A DNA stretch of 64,000 nucleotides from Pseudomonas sp. AFG_SD02_1510_Pfu_092 (GTDB taxonomy: Bacteria; Pseudomonadota; Gammaproteobacteria; Pseudomonadales; Pseudomonadaceae), in contig NZ_PUQD01000002.1 of NCBI RefSeq assembly GCF_003331055.1, positions 62,001 to 126,000 of the forward strand, given 5' to 3'. Under the pieces are notes generated by a model. That model made no database searches and was not told the DNA's origin. It worked only from the letters and a program-made list of their open reading frames with translations. This document shows, piece by piece, positions 27,427 through 38,967 of the stretch; the stretch's first letter is position 1; every line of letters starts with the position of its first letter. Position numbers and translations under genes: made by a program.

Positions 27427-28569
27427 TCAGCGGATGGTCAGTGCCTCGAGCTTGCCGCTGTTGCCGAAGACGTAGATGGTGTCGCCGACCACAAGTGGGC
27501 GGGCGCGCAGGCCATCGCTGTCGATACGCTCACGGCCGACGAAACGGCCATCGACCTGGCTCAGCAGGTGCAGGTAACCCTCGAAGTCACCCACCGCCAC
27601 GTAGCTGGAGAACACTTCCGGCGCGGTCAGCTGGCGGCGAGCCATGCTGTCGTTGGTCCACAGGGCGCTGGAAGAGCGCTCGTCGACACTTTCGACGGTA
27701 CCCGAAGCTTCGCTGACGTAGACGTTGCCGAAGCCCTGGGCGACACCCACATAGCTGGAGGCATCGCGTTGCCACAGCACGCGGCCGCTTTCCAGGTCCA
27801 GGCCCGCGACGCGACCCTGGTAGGTGCTGACGTACAGGGTACCACCCGACAGCAGCAGGCCACCGTCGATATCGACCACACGGTCCAGCTCGGAACGGCC
27901 CTGCGGAATCGCCACGCGGCTTTCCCACACCGGCACGCCGTTGTTGATGTCCACCGCCACCACCTTGCCGGTGGACAGGCCGGCGACGGCCAGGCGGTTG
28001 GTCACGATCGGCGCGCCGGTACCACGCAGGGTCAGCACGGCCGGGGTGTTCTCGTAGATCCAGCGGCGGTCGCCAGTAGCGGCATCCAGGCCGATCAGGC
28101 GATCGTCCTGGGTCTGCACCACCACCACATCACCGTTGTTGGCAGGCGGCGCCAGCACTTCGCTGGTCACGCGGGAGCGCCAGCGCTCCTCACCGGTGCT
28201 GGAATCCAGCGCGATGACTTCACCCTTGAGGGTGCCGATCATGACCAGGCCGTAGCCCACGCCGACAGCGCCGGACACCGGCAACTCGAGGTCCTGCTTC
28301 CACACCACATCACCGGTGATGCGGTCGAGGGCGAAGACTTCGCCGTTGACGTCGGAGGCGTAGATACGGTCGTTTTCGATGGCCGGTACCAGGGTGTTGT
28401 AGGTCTCGCCCTGGCCGTCACCGATCGAACGGCTCCACTGCTTCTTCAGCACCACTTCCTCGGTGAACTTGCTCAGCTCGGCCGGGGGCAGTTCCTTCTT
28501 GCTGTTGCTGCTGCAACCTGCGGCCAGAACGGCCAGGGTCAGCACTGCTGCATGTTTCCAACCGATCAC
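27427..28569 (-). CDS. bamB: Outer-membrane assembly lipoprotein BamB
   Basis: A 380-residue beta-propeller lipoprotein of the BAM complex that inserts outer-membrane proteins. The signal peptide ends in the lipobox LAAGC with C19 as the lipidated residue. PQQ-like WD-type repeats recur (DRITGDVVWKQDLELPVSGA, DSSTGEERWRSRV, DAATGDRRWIYENTP, DLESGRVLWQRDASSY). The start is GTG at 28569, immediately after the yfgM stop (TAAGTG), so the genes are coupled. The yfgM-bamB-der order is the usual gammaproteobacterial arrangement. Confidence 0.95.
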   Translation of the reverse strand: MIGWKHAAVLTLAVLAAGCSSNSKKELPPAELSKFTEEVVLKKQWSRSIGDGQGETYNTLVPAIENDRIYASDVNGEVFALDRITGDVVWKQDLELPVSGAVGVGYGLVMIGTLKGEVIALDSSTGEERWRSRVTSEVLAPPANNGDVVVVQTQDDRLIGLDAATGDRRWIYENTPAVLTLRGTGAPIVTNRLAVAGLSTGKVVAVDINNGVPVWESRVAIPQGRSELDRVVDIDGGLLLSGGTLYVSTYQGRVAGLDLESGRVLWQRDASSYVGVAQGFGNVYVSEASGTVESVDERSSSALWTNDSMARRQLTAPEVFSSYVAVGDFEGYLHLLSQVDGRFVGRERIDSDGLRARPLVVGDTIYVFGNSGKLEALTIR

Positions 28570-29208
28570 TTACGCGTCCCCTTTGGCCAAGTCATCCAGC
28601 TTCAATTGCAGGCCACCGACCGCCGCCTCATCGGACAACGCAGCCTTGGCTTTCTCGTAAGCGCTGTGCGCGTCGTCGGCACGGCCCAGTTGCACCAGCA
28701 GGTCACCTTTCAACTCTTCGCGGCTGGCCAGGAAGGCCTTGTCGGCGTCGCCGTCGAGCAGCTTGAGCGCGTCCTCGGCCTTGTTCTGCGCAGCCAGCAC
28801 ACGTGCCAGGCGCTGACGCGAAATTTCGCCCAGGGTGGCATCGGCCGGCTTGTCCAGCACGCCCTTCAGCTCGGCCGCAGCGTCGTCGAGCTTGCCGCTC
28901 TCGACCGCGACCTTGGCCACGAACAGGCTGCCGTACTGGGCGTAGGCGGTACCGCCGAAGTCGCTCTTGAGCTTGCCGGCCAGTTCCGCGACCTTGGTCG
29001 CGTCAGGCTGGCCGGTCGGCGTCAGGCTGGTCTCCAGCAAAGCCTGGTACAGCTGCGAGGCGCCTTGCGACTGATTGTTCTGGTACTTGTGCCAGGTATT
29101 CCAGCCCAACACCACCACGCCAGCCAGCAGGGCACCGGTCAGCAGCGGCTTGCCGTTGCGGTTCCACCAGTCCTTGACCCCTACCAGTTCATCATCGGTA
29201 CTCGACAC
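28570..29208 (-). CDS. yfgM: YfgM family membrane-anchored TPR protein
   Basis: A 212-residue protein with a short cytosolic N-terminus (DELVGVKDWWNRNGKPLLTG), one membrane helix (about 22-40) and a periplasmic TPR-like part. In E. coli YfgM is an ancillary SecYEG/PpiD-associated chaperone factor. The position between hisS and bamB is the same as in other gammaproteobacteria. It ends one base before the bamB start. Confidence 0.9.
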   Translation of the reverse strand: MSSTDDELVGVKDWWNRNGKPLLTGALLAGVVVLGWNTWHKYQNNQSQGASQLYQALLETSLTPTGQPDATKVAELAGKLKSDFGGTAYAQYGSLFVAKVAVESGKLDDAAAELKGVLDKPADATLGEISRQRLARVLAAQNKAEDALKLLDGDADKAFLASREELKGDLLVQLGRADDAHSAYEKAKAALSDEAAVGGLQLKLDDLAKGDA

Positions 29209-29247
29209 CCCAATACTCCTTTTCGCCTATTCGCTTGTTGAACCGCG

Positions 29248-30537
29248 TTACGCCTGCGCGATCGCGGTTTCCAGGTGCTCAGCCAGAGCATCCCAGGCAA
29301 TGTTCTGTTGTTCGCCCTGACCACGCAGGGGCTTGAAGCCGATCTCTTGCTTGGCCAGCTCGTCGTCGCCAAGAATCAGGGCGAACAGCGCGCCACTCTT
29401 GTCGGCTTTCTTGAACTGGCTCTTGAAGCTGCCACCACCGGCGTTGACTGCCAGGCGCAGGCCCGGCAGGCGGTCGCGCAGGGCTTCGGACAGGCGCAGG
29501 CCGGCCAGTTCGGCCTGTTCGCCAAAGGCGCACAGGTAGACGTCGATCTGCCGGCTGATGGACTCGGGCACCTTGCCCAGGGTTTCCAGCAGCAGAATCA
29601 GGCGCTCGATGCCCATGGCGAAACCGACGCCCGGGGTCGGCTTGCCGCCCATCTGCTCGACCAGGCCATCGTAACGGCCACCGGCGCAGACCGTGCCCTG
29701 GGCGCCGAGCTTGTCGGTGACCCACTCGAACACGGTCTTGCTGTAGTAATCCAGGCCACGCACCAGCTTGGTGTTGATCACGAACGGAATGCCGGCGGCG
29801 TCCAGGCGGGCCTTGAGGCCCTCGAAGTGCACGCGCGATTCTTCGTCCAGGTAGTCTTCCAGCTTCGGCGCACCGACCAGCACCGCCTGGGTGTTCTGGT
29901 CCTTGCTGTCAAGGATGCGCAGCGGGTTGCTCTTCAGGCGACGCTGGCTGTCTTCGTCCAGCTGCTCCAGGCGCGCCGAGAGGAACTCGACCAGCGCGTC
30001 ACGGTAGCGCGCCCGGGCTTCGCTGGTGCCCAGGCTGTTGAGTTCGAGCTTGACCGCGTCCTGGATACCCAGCAGGCCCCACAGGCGCCAGGTCAGCATG
30101 ATCAGTTCGGCGTCGATGTCCGGGCCGTCCAGGTTGAACACTTCTACGCCGATCTGGTGGAACTGGCGGTAGCGGCCTTTTTGCGGGCGTTCGTGGCGGA
30201 ACATCTGGCCGATGTACCACAGCTTCTGCACCTGGCCGTTGCCGGTGATGCCATGTTCGAGCACGGCACGCACGCAGGCGGCGGTGCCTTCGGGGCGCAG
30301 GGTCAGCGAATCGCCATTGCGGTCCTCGAAGGTGTACATCTCTTTTTCGACGATGTCGGTCACTTCGCCGATCGAGCGCTTGAACAGCTCGGTGAACTCG
30401 ACGATCGGCGTGCGGATCTGGCTGTACCCGTAGGTGTCCAGCAGCCCGGCCACGGTGCCTTCGAAGTAGCGCCAAAGCGGCGACTGTTCTGGCAGGATGT
30501 CGTTCATGCCACGGATGGCTTGCAGCGATTTGCTCAC
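29248..30537 (-). CDS. hisS: Histidyl-tRNA synthetase
   Basis: A 429-residue class II aminoacyl-tRNA synthetase that charges tRNA-His. Motif 2 is in [20 protein letters not shown] and the preceding [15 protein letters not shown] binds ATP/histidine. The histidine-specific motif is [16 protein letters not shown]. The C-terminal anticodon-binding domain begins near residue 330. It starts about 25 bases after ispG and ends about 40 bases before yfgM, within the leftward housekeeping block. Confidence 0.97.
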   Translation of the reverse strand: MSKSLQAIRGMNDILPEQSPLWRYFEGTVAGLLDTYGYSQIRTPIVEFTELFKRSIGEVTDIVEKEMYTFEDRNGDSLTLRPEGTAACVRAVLEHGITGNGQVQKLWYIGQMFRHERPQKGRYRQFHQIGVEVFNLDGPDIDAELIMLTWRLWGLLGIQDAVKLELNSLGTSEARARYRDALVEFLSARLEQLDEDSQRRLKSNPLRILDSKDQNTQAVLVGAPKLEDYLDEESRVHFEGLKARLDAAGIPFVINTKLVRGLDYYSKTVFEWVTDKLGAQGTVCAGGRYDGLVEQMGGKPTPGVGFAMGIERLILLLETLGKVPESISRQIDVYLCAFGEQAELAGLRLSEALRDRLPGLRLAVNAGGGSFKSQFKKADKSGALFALILGDDELAKQEIGFKPLRGQGEQQNIAWDALAEHLETAIAQA

Positions 30538-30562
30538 GAAAAGTCCTTACGAATTCGGTGTG

Positions 30563-31672
30563 TCAGCCACGGACGATCAGCGCCGCGTCGGCTTCGGCCT
30601 TTTCGGCCGCTTTCTGGCGGATGAGCTTTTCCAGCTCGTCGACCAGGTTGTCGTTGGTCAGTTTCTGTGCCGGCTTGCCATCGATGTAGATCAGGTTCGG
30701 CGTACCACCAGTCAGGCCGACATGCGCCTCCTTGGCTTCACCCGGGCCGTTGACCACGCAACCGATCACCGCTACGTCCAGCGGCACCAGCAGGTCTTCC
30801 AGGCGCCCTTCCAGCTCGTTCATGGTCTTGACCACATCGAAGTTCTGCCGCGAGCAGCTCGGGCAGGCGATGAAGTTGATGCCGCGCGAGCGCAGGTGCA
30901 GCGACTTGAGGATGTCGTAGCCGACTTTCACTTCCTCGACCGGGTCGGCCGCCAGCGAGATGCGGATGGTATCGCCAATGCCTTCGGCCAGCAGCATACC
31001 GAGGCCGACCGCAGATTTCACCGTGCCCGAACGCAGGCCACCGGCTTCGGTGATGCCCAGGTGCAGCGGCTGCACGATCTGTTTGGCCAGCAGGCGGTAG
31101 GCTTCGACGGCCATGAACACATCGGAGGCCTTGACGCTGACCTTGAAATCCTGGAAGTCCAGGCGATCGAGGTGCTCGACATGGCGCAGGGCCGACTCGA
31201 CCAGCGCCGCCGGGGTCGGTTCGCCGTACTTTTTCTGCAGGTCCTTTTCCAGGGAACCGGCGTTGACGCCGATACGGATCGGGATGCCGCGGTCACGGGC
31301 GGCGTCGACCACCGCGCGCACACGGTCTTCACGGCCTATGTTGCCCGGGTTGATCCGCAGGCAATCGACGCCCAGTTCGGCTACGCGCAAGGCGATCTTG
31401 TAGTCGAAGTGGATGTCGGCGACCAGTGGCACGCTGACCTGCTGCTTGATGCGGCCGAACGCCTCGGCGGCGTCCATGTCCGGCACCGAGACGCGCACGA
31501 TGTCCACGCCGGCATCGACCAGGCGCTGGATTTGCGCCACGGTGGCGGCCACATCGTTGGTGTCGGTGTTGGTCATGCTCTGCACCGCGATGGGGGCATC
31601 ACCACCCACCGGCACATTGCCGACCCAGATTTTGCGGGATTCGCGACGTTTGATCGGAGATTCGCCGTGCAT
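30563..31672 (-). CDS. ispG: 4-hydroxy-3-methylbut-2-enyl diphosphate synthase (flavodoxin)
   Basis: A 369-residue iron-sulfur enzyme of the non-mevalonate isoprenoid pathway. It converts methylerythritol cyclodiphosphate to HMBPP. The N-terminal TIM-barrel starts with [20 protein letters not shown]. The 4Fe-4S ligands are the cysteines in [11 protein letters not shown] and [10 protein letters not shown]. It depends on iron-sulfur assembly, which is encoded in the isc operon close by. It starts 3 bases after the rodZ stop. Confidence 0.96.
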   Translation of the reverse strand: MHGESPIKRRESRKIWVGNVPVGGDAPIAVQSMTNTDTNDVAATVAQIQRLVDAGVDIVRVSVPDMDAAEAFGRIKQQVSVPLVADIHFDYKIALRVAELGVDCLRINPGNIGREDRVRAVVDAARDRGIPIRIGVNAGSLEKDLQKKYGEPTPAALVESALRHVEHLDRLDFQDFKVSVKASDVFMAVEAYRLLAKQIVQPLHLGITEAGGLRSGTVKSAVGLGMLLAEGIGDTIRISLAADPVEEVKVGYDILKSLHLRSRGINFIACPSCSRQNFDVVKTMNELEGRLEDLLVPLDVAVIGCVVNGPGEAKEAHVGLTGGTPNLIYIDGKPAQKLTNDNLVDELEKLIRQKAAEKAEADAALIVRG

Positions 31673-31675
31673 GAC

Positions 31676-32728
31676 TTACTGTCCCAACTTCAGGCGAGCG
31701 GTCTCGCCACTGGTGAACGGGGCGACATCGACGGCCTGGCCGTTGTAGCTGACCTGGGCACCCCGGGCAAAGCCCAGGCGCACCGCGAACGGCGGCTTGC
31801 CGGTCAGCTCGAGGTTGTCCCCCTTGCGCTTGATGGCGCTGAACAGCACCTTGCCATTGCCGTCGCTGACCTGGGTCCAGCAATCGGCGGTGAACTGGAT
31901 GGCGACCTTGGCGCTGCCGGCCGGTACAACGGCTGGCGCGACCGGCTCGGCGGCGGCTACGGTCGCTGCAGGTGCAACGGGCGCAACAGCTGCCGGGGTC
32001 GGGGCCGGAGCAACCGGTACTACCGGCGCAGGCGCAGGCGCAGCAGCAGCGCTGGCGGCTGGCGCCTGCGGGGCCGGTGACGGCTCTGCCGCAGCGGTTA
32101 CGGCAGGTGCCGGGCTGGCCGGTGCCTGCTCGGCGGTAGTAGCGGGTTGCTCGGCAGCGCCCTGCTCCAGTGGCAGCGGCGCGCTCTCGGCCTGCTGGCC
32201 TGCGGAAACCGCCTGGTCTTCAGGCTCATCGAGCGGGTGAATCTGGGTGGTGCCGTCGGCGCTTTCGACTTCGACATGCTCCAGGGCGATCTTGGCCAGG
32301 TCCTTGCCACGCAGGCTGCCCTGGTCCTGCCACCAGACGAAGCCGCCGCCGACCACCGCCACCAGCAGCAGCAAGCTGACGCCACGCAGGATATTGTGCG
32401 ACAGGCGCACCGGTTCTTCGATACGGCCCAGCGAATGCACATCGCTGCCTTTGGCGTGGGTACCGGTGTAGCGGTCGAAGGCGTCCACCAGGGCAGCCTG
32501 GTCCAGGTCCATCAGCTTGGCATAGGCACGGATGTAGCCACGGGCGAAGGTATGCCCCGGCAGCTTGTCGAAGGCACCGGTTTCCACGTGGTTCAACGAA
32601 CTGACAGTGAGGTTGAGCTTGCGGGCCACCTCGGCTTGTGACCAGCCCCGGTTTTCACGGGCCTGACGCAAAAGCTCACCGGGGTTCTGGCCAGGCGCTA
32701 CTGCTACTTCGGGATGCGCGGCTTTCAT
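31676..32728 (-). CDS. rodZ: Cell-shape protein RodZ
   Basis: A 350-residue bitopic protein that links MreB to the cell-wall machinery. The N-terminal cytosolic HTH domain (about 14-80: LLRQARENRGWSQAEVARKL) binds MreB in relatives. One membrane helix lies near 108-128 (SLLLLVAVVGGGFVWW). A long Ala/Pro-rich linker (about 165-275) is followed by a C-terminal DUF4115 domain (FTADCWTQVSDGNGKVLFSA). The ATG overlaps the pilF stop by 4 bases. Confidence 0.92.
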   Translation of the reverse strand: MKAAHPEVAVAPGQNPGELLRQARENRGWSQAEVARKLNLTVSSLNHVETGAFDKLPGHTFARGYIRAYAKLMDLDQAALVDAFDRYTGTHAKGSDVHSLGRIEEPVRLSHNILRGVSLLLLVAVVGGGFVWWQDQGSLRGKDLAKIALEHVEVESADGTTQIHPLDEPEDQAVSAGQQAESAPLPLEQGAAEQPATTAEQAPASPAPAVTAAAEPSPAPQAPAASAAAAPAPAPVVPVAPAPTPAAVAPVAPAATVAAAEPVAPAVVPAGSAKVAIQFTADCWTQVSDGNGKVLFSAIKRKGDNLELTGKPPFAVRLGFARGAQVSYNGQAVDVAPFTSGETARLKLGQ

Positions 32729-33486
32729 CGTTGCTCCGACAGGTATTGCTGATATTCCGGCGTACCGGGATAAAGTCGTTGTAATTGCTGGCCCAGCTCG
32801 GCCAGGGTGCCCCGCTCGTCGAACACCCGGGCGAGGCGGCTGCCCAGCAGCAGGCTACGGGCATCGTGGTCGCTCAACTGGCTGAAACGATCGTAGTAGT
32901 CCCGGGCCGCCACATAATGCCTGTTTTCGTAGGACAACTCAGCCATTTCCAGCAACGCTTTCGGTTGCCGCTGGTTGAGCTGCAAAGCTTTCAGCAGATA
33001 CGCATGCGCCTGGTCGCGGCGCTCGAGCTTCAGAGCGGTCAGGCCCAGGTTCTCGTAAACGCGCGAACGCTCAGGATACAGGGTATCGGCGCTGGCAAGG
33101 CGAAACATCTGCCCGGCCTCGGCAAATCGCCCCTGAGCATAAAGGAAACTGCCGTAATTGTTGCGAATTCGCGTGTCGCCCGCGCGGGCCTGCAGCGCCT
33201 TGCGAAAGTGCCCTTCGGCCAGCGCCGGCTCGCCTTCAGCCTGGAACACCAGCGCCAGGGCGGCATGCGCGTCGGCATCGGCGTCATCCAGCGCCAGGGC
33301 CTTGCCCAGCGGCGCCTTGGCCTGCTCGGTCAAACCCTGTTGCAAATAACCCAGACCAAGCTGCACATAGGCCCGCCCCGCCTCTGCTCTGCCCTGGCGG
33401 CTGGCCAGGGGGTCGCCCGCGCCGCCCGACACGCAGCCGGCCAGCAGCGAAAGCGCAAGGATCGACAGCGCGGCGCGCAGGCTCAT
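32725..33486 (-). CDS. pilF: Type IV pilus assembly lipoprotein PilF/PilW
   Basis: A 253-residue TPR lipoprotein, the pilotin that carries secretin PilQ to the outer membrane. The signal peptide ends in LLAGC with C18 as the lipid-bearing residue. TPR repeats follow (YVQLGLGYLQQGLTEQAKAP, DAHAALALVFQAEGEPALAE, RIRNNYGSFLYAQGRFAEAG). The length is that of P. aeruginosa PilF. I chose the ATG at 33486; a frame open to 33615 lies within rlmN. It sits between rlmN and rodZ, the usual Pseudomonas order. Confidence 0.93.
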   Translation of the reverse strand: MSLRAALSILALSLLAGCVSGGAGDPLASRQGRAEAGRAYVQLGLGYLQQGLTEQAKAPLGKALALDDADADAHAALALVFQAEGEPALAEGHFRKALQARAGDTRIRNNYGSFLYAQGRFAEAGQMFRLASADTLYPERSRVYENLGLTALKLERRDQAHAYLLKALQLNQRQPKALLEMAELSYENRHYVAARDYYDRFSQLSDHDARSLLLGSRLARVFDERGTLAELGQQLQRLYPGTPEYQQYLSEQR

Positions 33487-33500
33487 GGGCAAGGTCCCGG

Positions 33501-34646
33501 TCAGTGGCTGGCGGGGCTGTCTTGCAGCTCGACGTCCGCAGACAGCTGGCGCACGGCGATGTAACGCTCGCTGCGACGGGTGCGGTCGTTGACCTGGCCG
33601 ACCAGCTGGCCACACGCGGCGTCGATGTCCTCACCACGGGTGGTGCGGGTGGTGACGTTGAAGCCACCGTGGTGCAACAGGTCCTGGAAGCGGCGAATGG
33701 CGTTGTTGCTCGGCCGCTCGTAACCCGAGTGCGGGAACGGGTTGAACGGGATCAGGTTGATCTTGCACGGTACGTCACGCAGCAGCTCGATCATCTGCGC
33801 CGCATGCTCAGGCTGGTCGTTGACGTCCTTGAGCAGGGTGTACTCGATGGTCAGCACGCGCTTGCCACCCAGGGTGGACATATAGCCCATGCACGATTCC
33901 AGCAGCATCTTCAGCGGGTACTTCTTGTTGATCGGCACCAGCTTGTTGCGCAGTTCATCGTTCGGTGCGTGCAGCGACAGGGCCAGCGACACATCGATGT
34001 GCTTGGCCAGCTCGTCGATCATCGGCACCACGCCCGAGGTGGACAGGGTGACGCGACGCTTGGAAATGCCATAGCCCAGATCTTCCATCATGATCTTCAT
34101 GGCGGCGATGACATTGTCGAAATTCAGCAGGGGTTCGCCCATGCCCATCATGACCACGTTGGTAATGGCGCGGTCGATCTTGGCCGGGACGGTCCCGAAG
34201 GATTTGTTGGCAAGCCACACCTGGCCGATCACTTCGGCGGCGGTGAGGTTGCTGTTGAAGCCTTGCTTGCCGGTGGAGCAGAAGCTGCAGTCCAGGGCAC
34301 AGCCGGCTTGCGACGACACGCACAGGGTGCCGCGATCGTCGGTGGGGATGTAGACGGTTTCGACGCAGCTGCCGGAGGCAACGCGGACCACCCACTTGCG
34401 GGTGCCGTCGGCGGAAATGTCTTCACTGACCACTTCCGGGCCCCGAATCTCGGCAACGGCCTCGAGCTTTTCGCGCAAGGCCTTGCCGACATTGGTCATG
34501 GCGGCGAAATCATCGACGCCAAAGTGGTGAATCCATTTCATGACCTGACCGGCACGAAAACGCTTCTCTCCGATCGACTCGAAGAATTTTTCCATTTCCT
34601 GCAGGGTCAGGCCCAACAGGTTGATCTTGCCAGTCATGTCACTCAT
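33501..34646 (-). CDS. rlmN: Dual-specificity rRNA/tRNA methyltransferase RlmN
   Basis: A 381-residue radical-SAM enzyme that makes 2-methyladenosine at 23S A2503 and at tRNA position 37. The CxxxCxxC cluster is [12 protein letters not shown]. The protein also contains the [13 protein letters not shown] segment typical of the family, and the reactive-cysteine region near the C-terminus ([17 protein letters not shown]). I chose the ATG at 34646 with GGGTGAT upstream; a TTG four codons earlier is possible. Confidence 0.95.
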   Translation of the reverse strand: MSDMTGKINLLGLTLQEMEKFFESIGEKRFRAGQVMKWIHHFGVDDFAAMTNVGKALREKLEAVAEIRGPEVVSEDISADGTRKWVVRVASGSCVETVYIPTDDRGTLCVSSQAGCALDCSFCSTGKQGFNSNLTAAEVIGQVWLANKSFGTVPAKIDRAITNVVMMGMGEPLLNFDNVIAAMKIMMEDLGYGISKRRVTLSTSGVVPMIDELAKHIDVSLALSLHAPNDELRNKLVPINKKYPLKMLLESCMGYMSTLGGKRVLTIEYTLLKDVNDQPEHAAQMIELLRDVPCKINLIPFNPFPHSGYERPSNNAIRRFQDLLHHGGFNVTTRTTRGEDIDAACGQLVGQVNDRTRRSERYIAVRQLSADVELQDSPASH

Positions 34647-34670
34647 GGAATCACCCAAGACCTGCTTCGC

Positions 34671-35102
34671 TTAGCGAATGCGGTCGCACAGCTCGGTAGC
34701 GGAGAAGAAGTAAGCGATTTCGCGGGCAGCCGAAGCTTCCGAGTCGGAACCGTGAACAGCGTTCTCGTCGATGGAAACGGCGAAGTCGGCGCGGATGGTG
34801 CCGGCAGCAGCTTCTTTCGGGTTGGTGGCGCCCATCAGCTCGCGGTTGGCCAGAACGGCGTTTTCGCCTTCCAGAACCTGAACGATGACCGGACCGGAAG
34901 TCATGAAGGCAACCAGGTCAGCGAAGAAACCGCGCTCTTTGTGCTCGGCGTAGAAGCCTTCGGCTTCGGCTTTGGACAGCTGCTTCATTTTCGAAGCGAC
35001 GACGCGCAGGCCGGCTTTCTCGAAACGAGTGGTGATCTCGCCGATGACGTTCTTGGCAACGGCGTCAGGCTTGATGATGGAGAAAGTACGTTGAACAGCC
35101 AT
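34671..35102 (-). CDS. ndk: Nucleoside diphosphate kinase
   Basis: A 143-residue enzyme that transfers the gamma-phosphate between nucleoside triphosphates. The catalytic histidine is H117 (NAVHGSDS). The N-terminus [20 protein letters not shown] is typical. A GGAG ribosome site precedes the ATG at 35102. Its own promoter seems to lie within the hairpin after iscX. Confidence 0.97.
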   Translation of the reverse strand: MAVQRTFSIIKPDAVAKNVIGEITTRFEKAGLRVVASKMKQLSKAEAEGFYAEHKERGFFADLVAFMTSGPVIVQVLEGENAVLANRELMGATNPKEAAAGTIRADFAVSIDENAVHGSDSEASAAREIAYFFSATELCDRIR

Positions 35103-35138
35103 GGAAAACTCCAGAAATATGAGTGTTGCGAAAAATTA

Positions 35139-35161
35139 AACCCGCGAATTATACGCGGGTT
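35139..35161 (-). terminator. Hairpin terminator of the isc operon
   Basis: Read leftward, AACCCGCG, loop TATAATT, then CGCGGGTT followed by TAATTTTT. It lies about 30 bases after the iscX stop. The loop contains TATAAT, which also fits as the -10 box of ndk. Confidence 0.7.
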
Positions 35162-35177
35162 CCAGGGGATTGCCTAA
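35148..35177 (-). promoter_or_regulatory. Predicted ndk promoter overlapping the isc terminator
   Basis: On the minus strand the -10 is a perfect TATAAT (35153-35148), and a candidate -35 TTAGGC (35177-35172) lies 18 bases upstream. Transcription would start about 35141, leaving a short leader before the ndk ATG at 35102. Confidence 0.5.
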
Positions 35178-35191
35178 CCTGCAGGACGCGT

Positions 35192-35392
35192 TCAGTCGGC
35201 TTCTTCGATCCAGGCCGCCTGGATGGCCTCGAGCACTTTCTCACCGCCGCGTGACGGATCGTCGCTGAATTCTGGCAAGGCCAGCACCCAACGGTGCAGA
35301 TCGACGAAATTCACATAACGAGGATCGACTTCCGGCTTGCTTTCTGCAAGCTGAATGGCGATCTCAAGTACATCAATCCATTTCAGGCTCAT
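35192..35392 (-). CDS. iscX: Iron-sulfur assembly accessory protein IscX (YfhJ)
   Basis: A 66-residue acidic protein, last gene of the isc operon. It contains the family core KWIDVLEIAIQLAESKPEVD, then PRYVNFVDLHRWVLALPEFS and the Asp/Glu-rich C-terminus. It binds IscS and probably iron. I chose the ATG at 35392 (MSLKWIDV). A longer frame open to 35656 overlaps fdx and reads as noise. Confidence 0.95.
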   Translation of the reverse strand: MSLKWIDVLEIAIQLAESKPEVDPRYVNFVDLHRWVLALPEFSDDPSRGGEKVLEAIQAAWIEEAD

Positions 35393-35402
35393 CGGGCAAA
35401 CC

Positions 35403-35744
35403 TCAGTGCGGCGCTTCGGCGGCGTGGTTGAGCGAATACTTGGGGATCTCGATGACCAGGTCCTGGTCAGCGACAACCACCTGGCAGCCGAGGCGCGATT
35501 GAGCCTCCAGGCCCCAGGCCTTGTCCAGCATGTCCTCTTCCAGCTCGTCGGCTTCTTCGAGCGAATCGAAGCCCTTGCGCACGATGCAGTGGCACGTGGT
35601 GCAGGCCTTGACGCCGCCACAGGCACTTTCCATCTCGATGTGATGGTCGTGGGCAAGCTCCAGGATGTTGGTCCCGGGTTGGACTTCCACGGTCAGCCCT
35701 TGCGGGCAGAACTTCTCGTGCGGCAGGAATGTCACCAGCGGCAT
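35403..35744 (-). CDS. fdx: ISC-type 2Fe-2S ferredoxin
   Basis: A 113-residue adrenodoxin-like ferredoxin that supplies electrons for cluster assembly. The cluster ligands are C42, C48, C51 and C87, the same spacing as in E. coli Fdx. The start is 3 bases after the hscA stop. Confidence 0.96.
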   Translation of the reverse strand: MPLVTFLPHEKFCPQGLTVEVQPGTNILELAHDHHIEMESACGGVKACTTCHCIVRKGFDSLEEADELEEDMLDKAWGLEAQSRLGCQVVVADQDLVIEIPKYSLNHAAEAPH

Positions 35745-35747
35745 CGG

Positions 35748-37610
<1,863 letters not shown>

Positions 37611-37652
37611 GCTTATCTGAATACCTTAGGTGCCATCACGTACAGCACCGGG

Positions 37653-38174
37653 TTAATCGTCGAGGCGCTCTTCCAGTTGGCGCACTTCTTGGGCGAGCTT
37701 GTCGAGGAACTGCATGCGGCGCATCAGGCGCTCGGCCTTGTCGCGCTCGCCTGGGGCGTTCCAGCAGGCGGCAAAGTCCTCGTTCAGCGTGTCCTGGGCA
37801 GCCTTCAGGCGCTTTTTGAACACGGCCACGCCATCGAGGTCGGCTTCGTCCTGCAGCTCTTCGAGCTCTTCGCGCCACTGCATCTGCTGCAACAGGAAGT
37901 CCGGGTCATGGACCGTGACTTCCTGAGGCACTTCGTGGCCGCCGATGGCCAGCAGGTAGCGGGCGCGACGCGGCGCACTGCGCAGGGTCTGGTAGGCGTC
38001 GTTGAGGGCTGCGGACTTCTCCAGCGCTACGCGCTGCTCGCGCTCGGAAGCGTCGGCAAAGCGATCGGGATGGACTTCGCGGGCCAGCTCGCGATAGCGA
38101 GTGGCCAGCTTGTCGAGATCCAGGCGGAAGCTTGGCTGGAGGTCAAACAATGCGAAATGACAAGGAGTACCCAC
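37653..38174 (-). CDS. hscB: J-domain co-chaperone HscB
   Basis: A 173-residue co-chaperone that delivers IscU to HscA. The J-domain HPD motif is in [17 protein letters not shown], and the C-terminal helical IscU-binding domain follows. The start is GTG at 38174 ([10 protein letters not shown]), with GAGG six bases upstream in the iscA-hscB gap. An ATG upstream at 38213 lies inside iscA. Confidence 0.93.
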   Translation of the reverse strand: MGTPCHFALFDLQPSFRLDLDKLATRYRELAREVHPDRFADASEREQRVALEKSAALNDAYQTLRSAPRRARYLLAIGGHEVPQEVTVHDPDFLLQQMQWREELEELQDEADLDGVAVFKKRLKAAQDTLNEDFAACWNAPGERDKAERLMRRMQFLDKLAQEVRQLEERLDD

Positions 38175-38182
38175 AGCCAGCC

Positions 38183-38506
38183 TCAAACGTTGAAGCTTTC
38201 GCCGCAGCCACACTCACCGCGCACGTTGGGGTTGTTGAACTTGAAGCCTTCGTTCAACCCTTCCTTGACGAAGTCCAGTTCGGTGCCGTCGAGGTAGACC
38301 AGGCTCTTGGGATCGATGATCACCTTGACGCCATGGTTCTCGAACACCTGGTCTTCGTCCGCCAGCTCGTCGACGAACTCCAGCACGTAGGCCAGGCCCG
38401 AGCAACCGGTGGTGCGCACGCCCAGGCGAATGCCTTCACCCTTGCCGCGCCCTTCCAGGGAACGCCGCACATGGTTGGCGGCGGCTTCTGTCATGCTGAT
38501 AGCCAT
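38183..38506 (-). CDS. iscA: A-type iron-sulfur carrier IscA
   Basis: A 107-residue scaffold/carrier protein. The three conserved cysteines are C35, C99 and C101 (TTGCSGLAY and GECGCGESF). It sits in the operon between iscU and hscB, 8 bases before hscB. Confidence 0.96.
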   Translation of the reverse strand: MAISMTEAAANHVRRSLEGRGKGEGIRLGVRTTGCSGLAYVLEFVDELADEDQVFENHGVKVIIDPKSLVYLDGTELDFVKEGLNEGFKFNNPNVRGECGCGESFNV

Positions 38507-38534
38507 CTGGACTCCTTACCTCGCAACAGGCGAC

Positions 38535-38921
38535 TTAGATCAAGCCTTTCTTCTGCTTGTAATCGCGTACGGCTGCCTTGATGGCATCCTCGGCGAGTAC
38601 CGAGCAGTGGATCTTGACCGGCGGCAACGCCAGTTCTTCGGCCAGCTGGGTGTTCTTGATGGTTTCGGCTTCGTCCAGGGTCTTGCCCTTCATCCACTCG
38701 GTGGCGAGGGAGCTGGAAGCGATGGCCGAACCGCAGCCGTAGGTCTTGAACTTGGCGTCTTCGATCACGCCCTGCTCGTTGACCTTGATCTGCAGGCGCA
38801 TCACGTCGCCGCACGCCGGGGCGCCGACCATGCCGGTACCGACGTCCGGGTCTTCGGCATTCATCTTGCCGACGTTGCGCGGGTTTTCGTAGTGGTCGAT
38901 GACCTTTTCACTGTATGCCAT
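38535..38921 (-). CDS. iscU: Iron-sulfur scaffold IscU
   Basis: A 128-residue scaffold on which 2Fe-2S and 4Fe-4S clusters are built. The cluster ligands are C37, C63 and C106, with the stabilising D39. The HscA-recognition motif LPPVK is at residues 99-103. It follows iscS by 46 bases. Confidence 0.97.
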   Translation of the reverse strand: MAYSEKVIDHYENPRNVGKMNAEDPDVGTGMVGAPACGDVMRLQIKVNEQGVIEDAKFKTYGCGSAIASSSLATEWMKGKTLDEAETIKNTQLAEELALPPVKIHCSVLAEDAIKAAVRDYKQKKGLI

Positions 38922-38967
38922 GGTGTAATTCCTTCCTCATCAGGGAGCCGCTCTTGCCGGCGACTGC

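Noticed and set aside
27568..29241. Long rightward frame spanning bamB and yfgM
   Set aside because: It crosses two unrelated conserved genes on the opposite strand and shows no family resemblance. The same applies to the long frames opposite secD, tgt, queA, hscA, iscS, hisS and der.
32725..33615. Longer pilF form starting at 33615
   Set aside because: The added part lies inside rlmN and would bury the lipoprotein signal peptide that starts at 33486.
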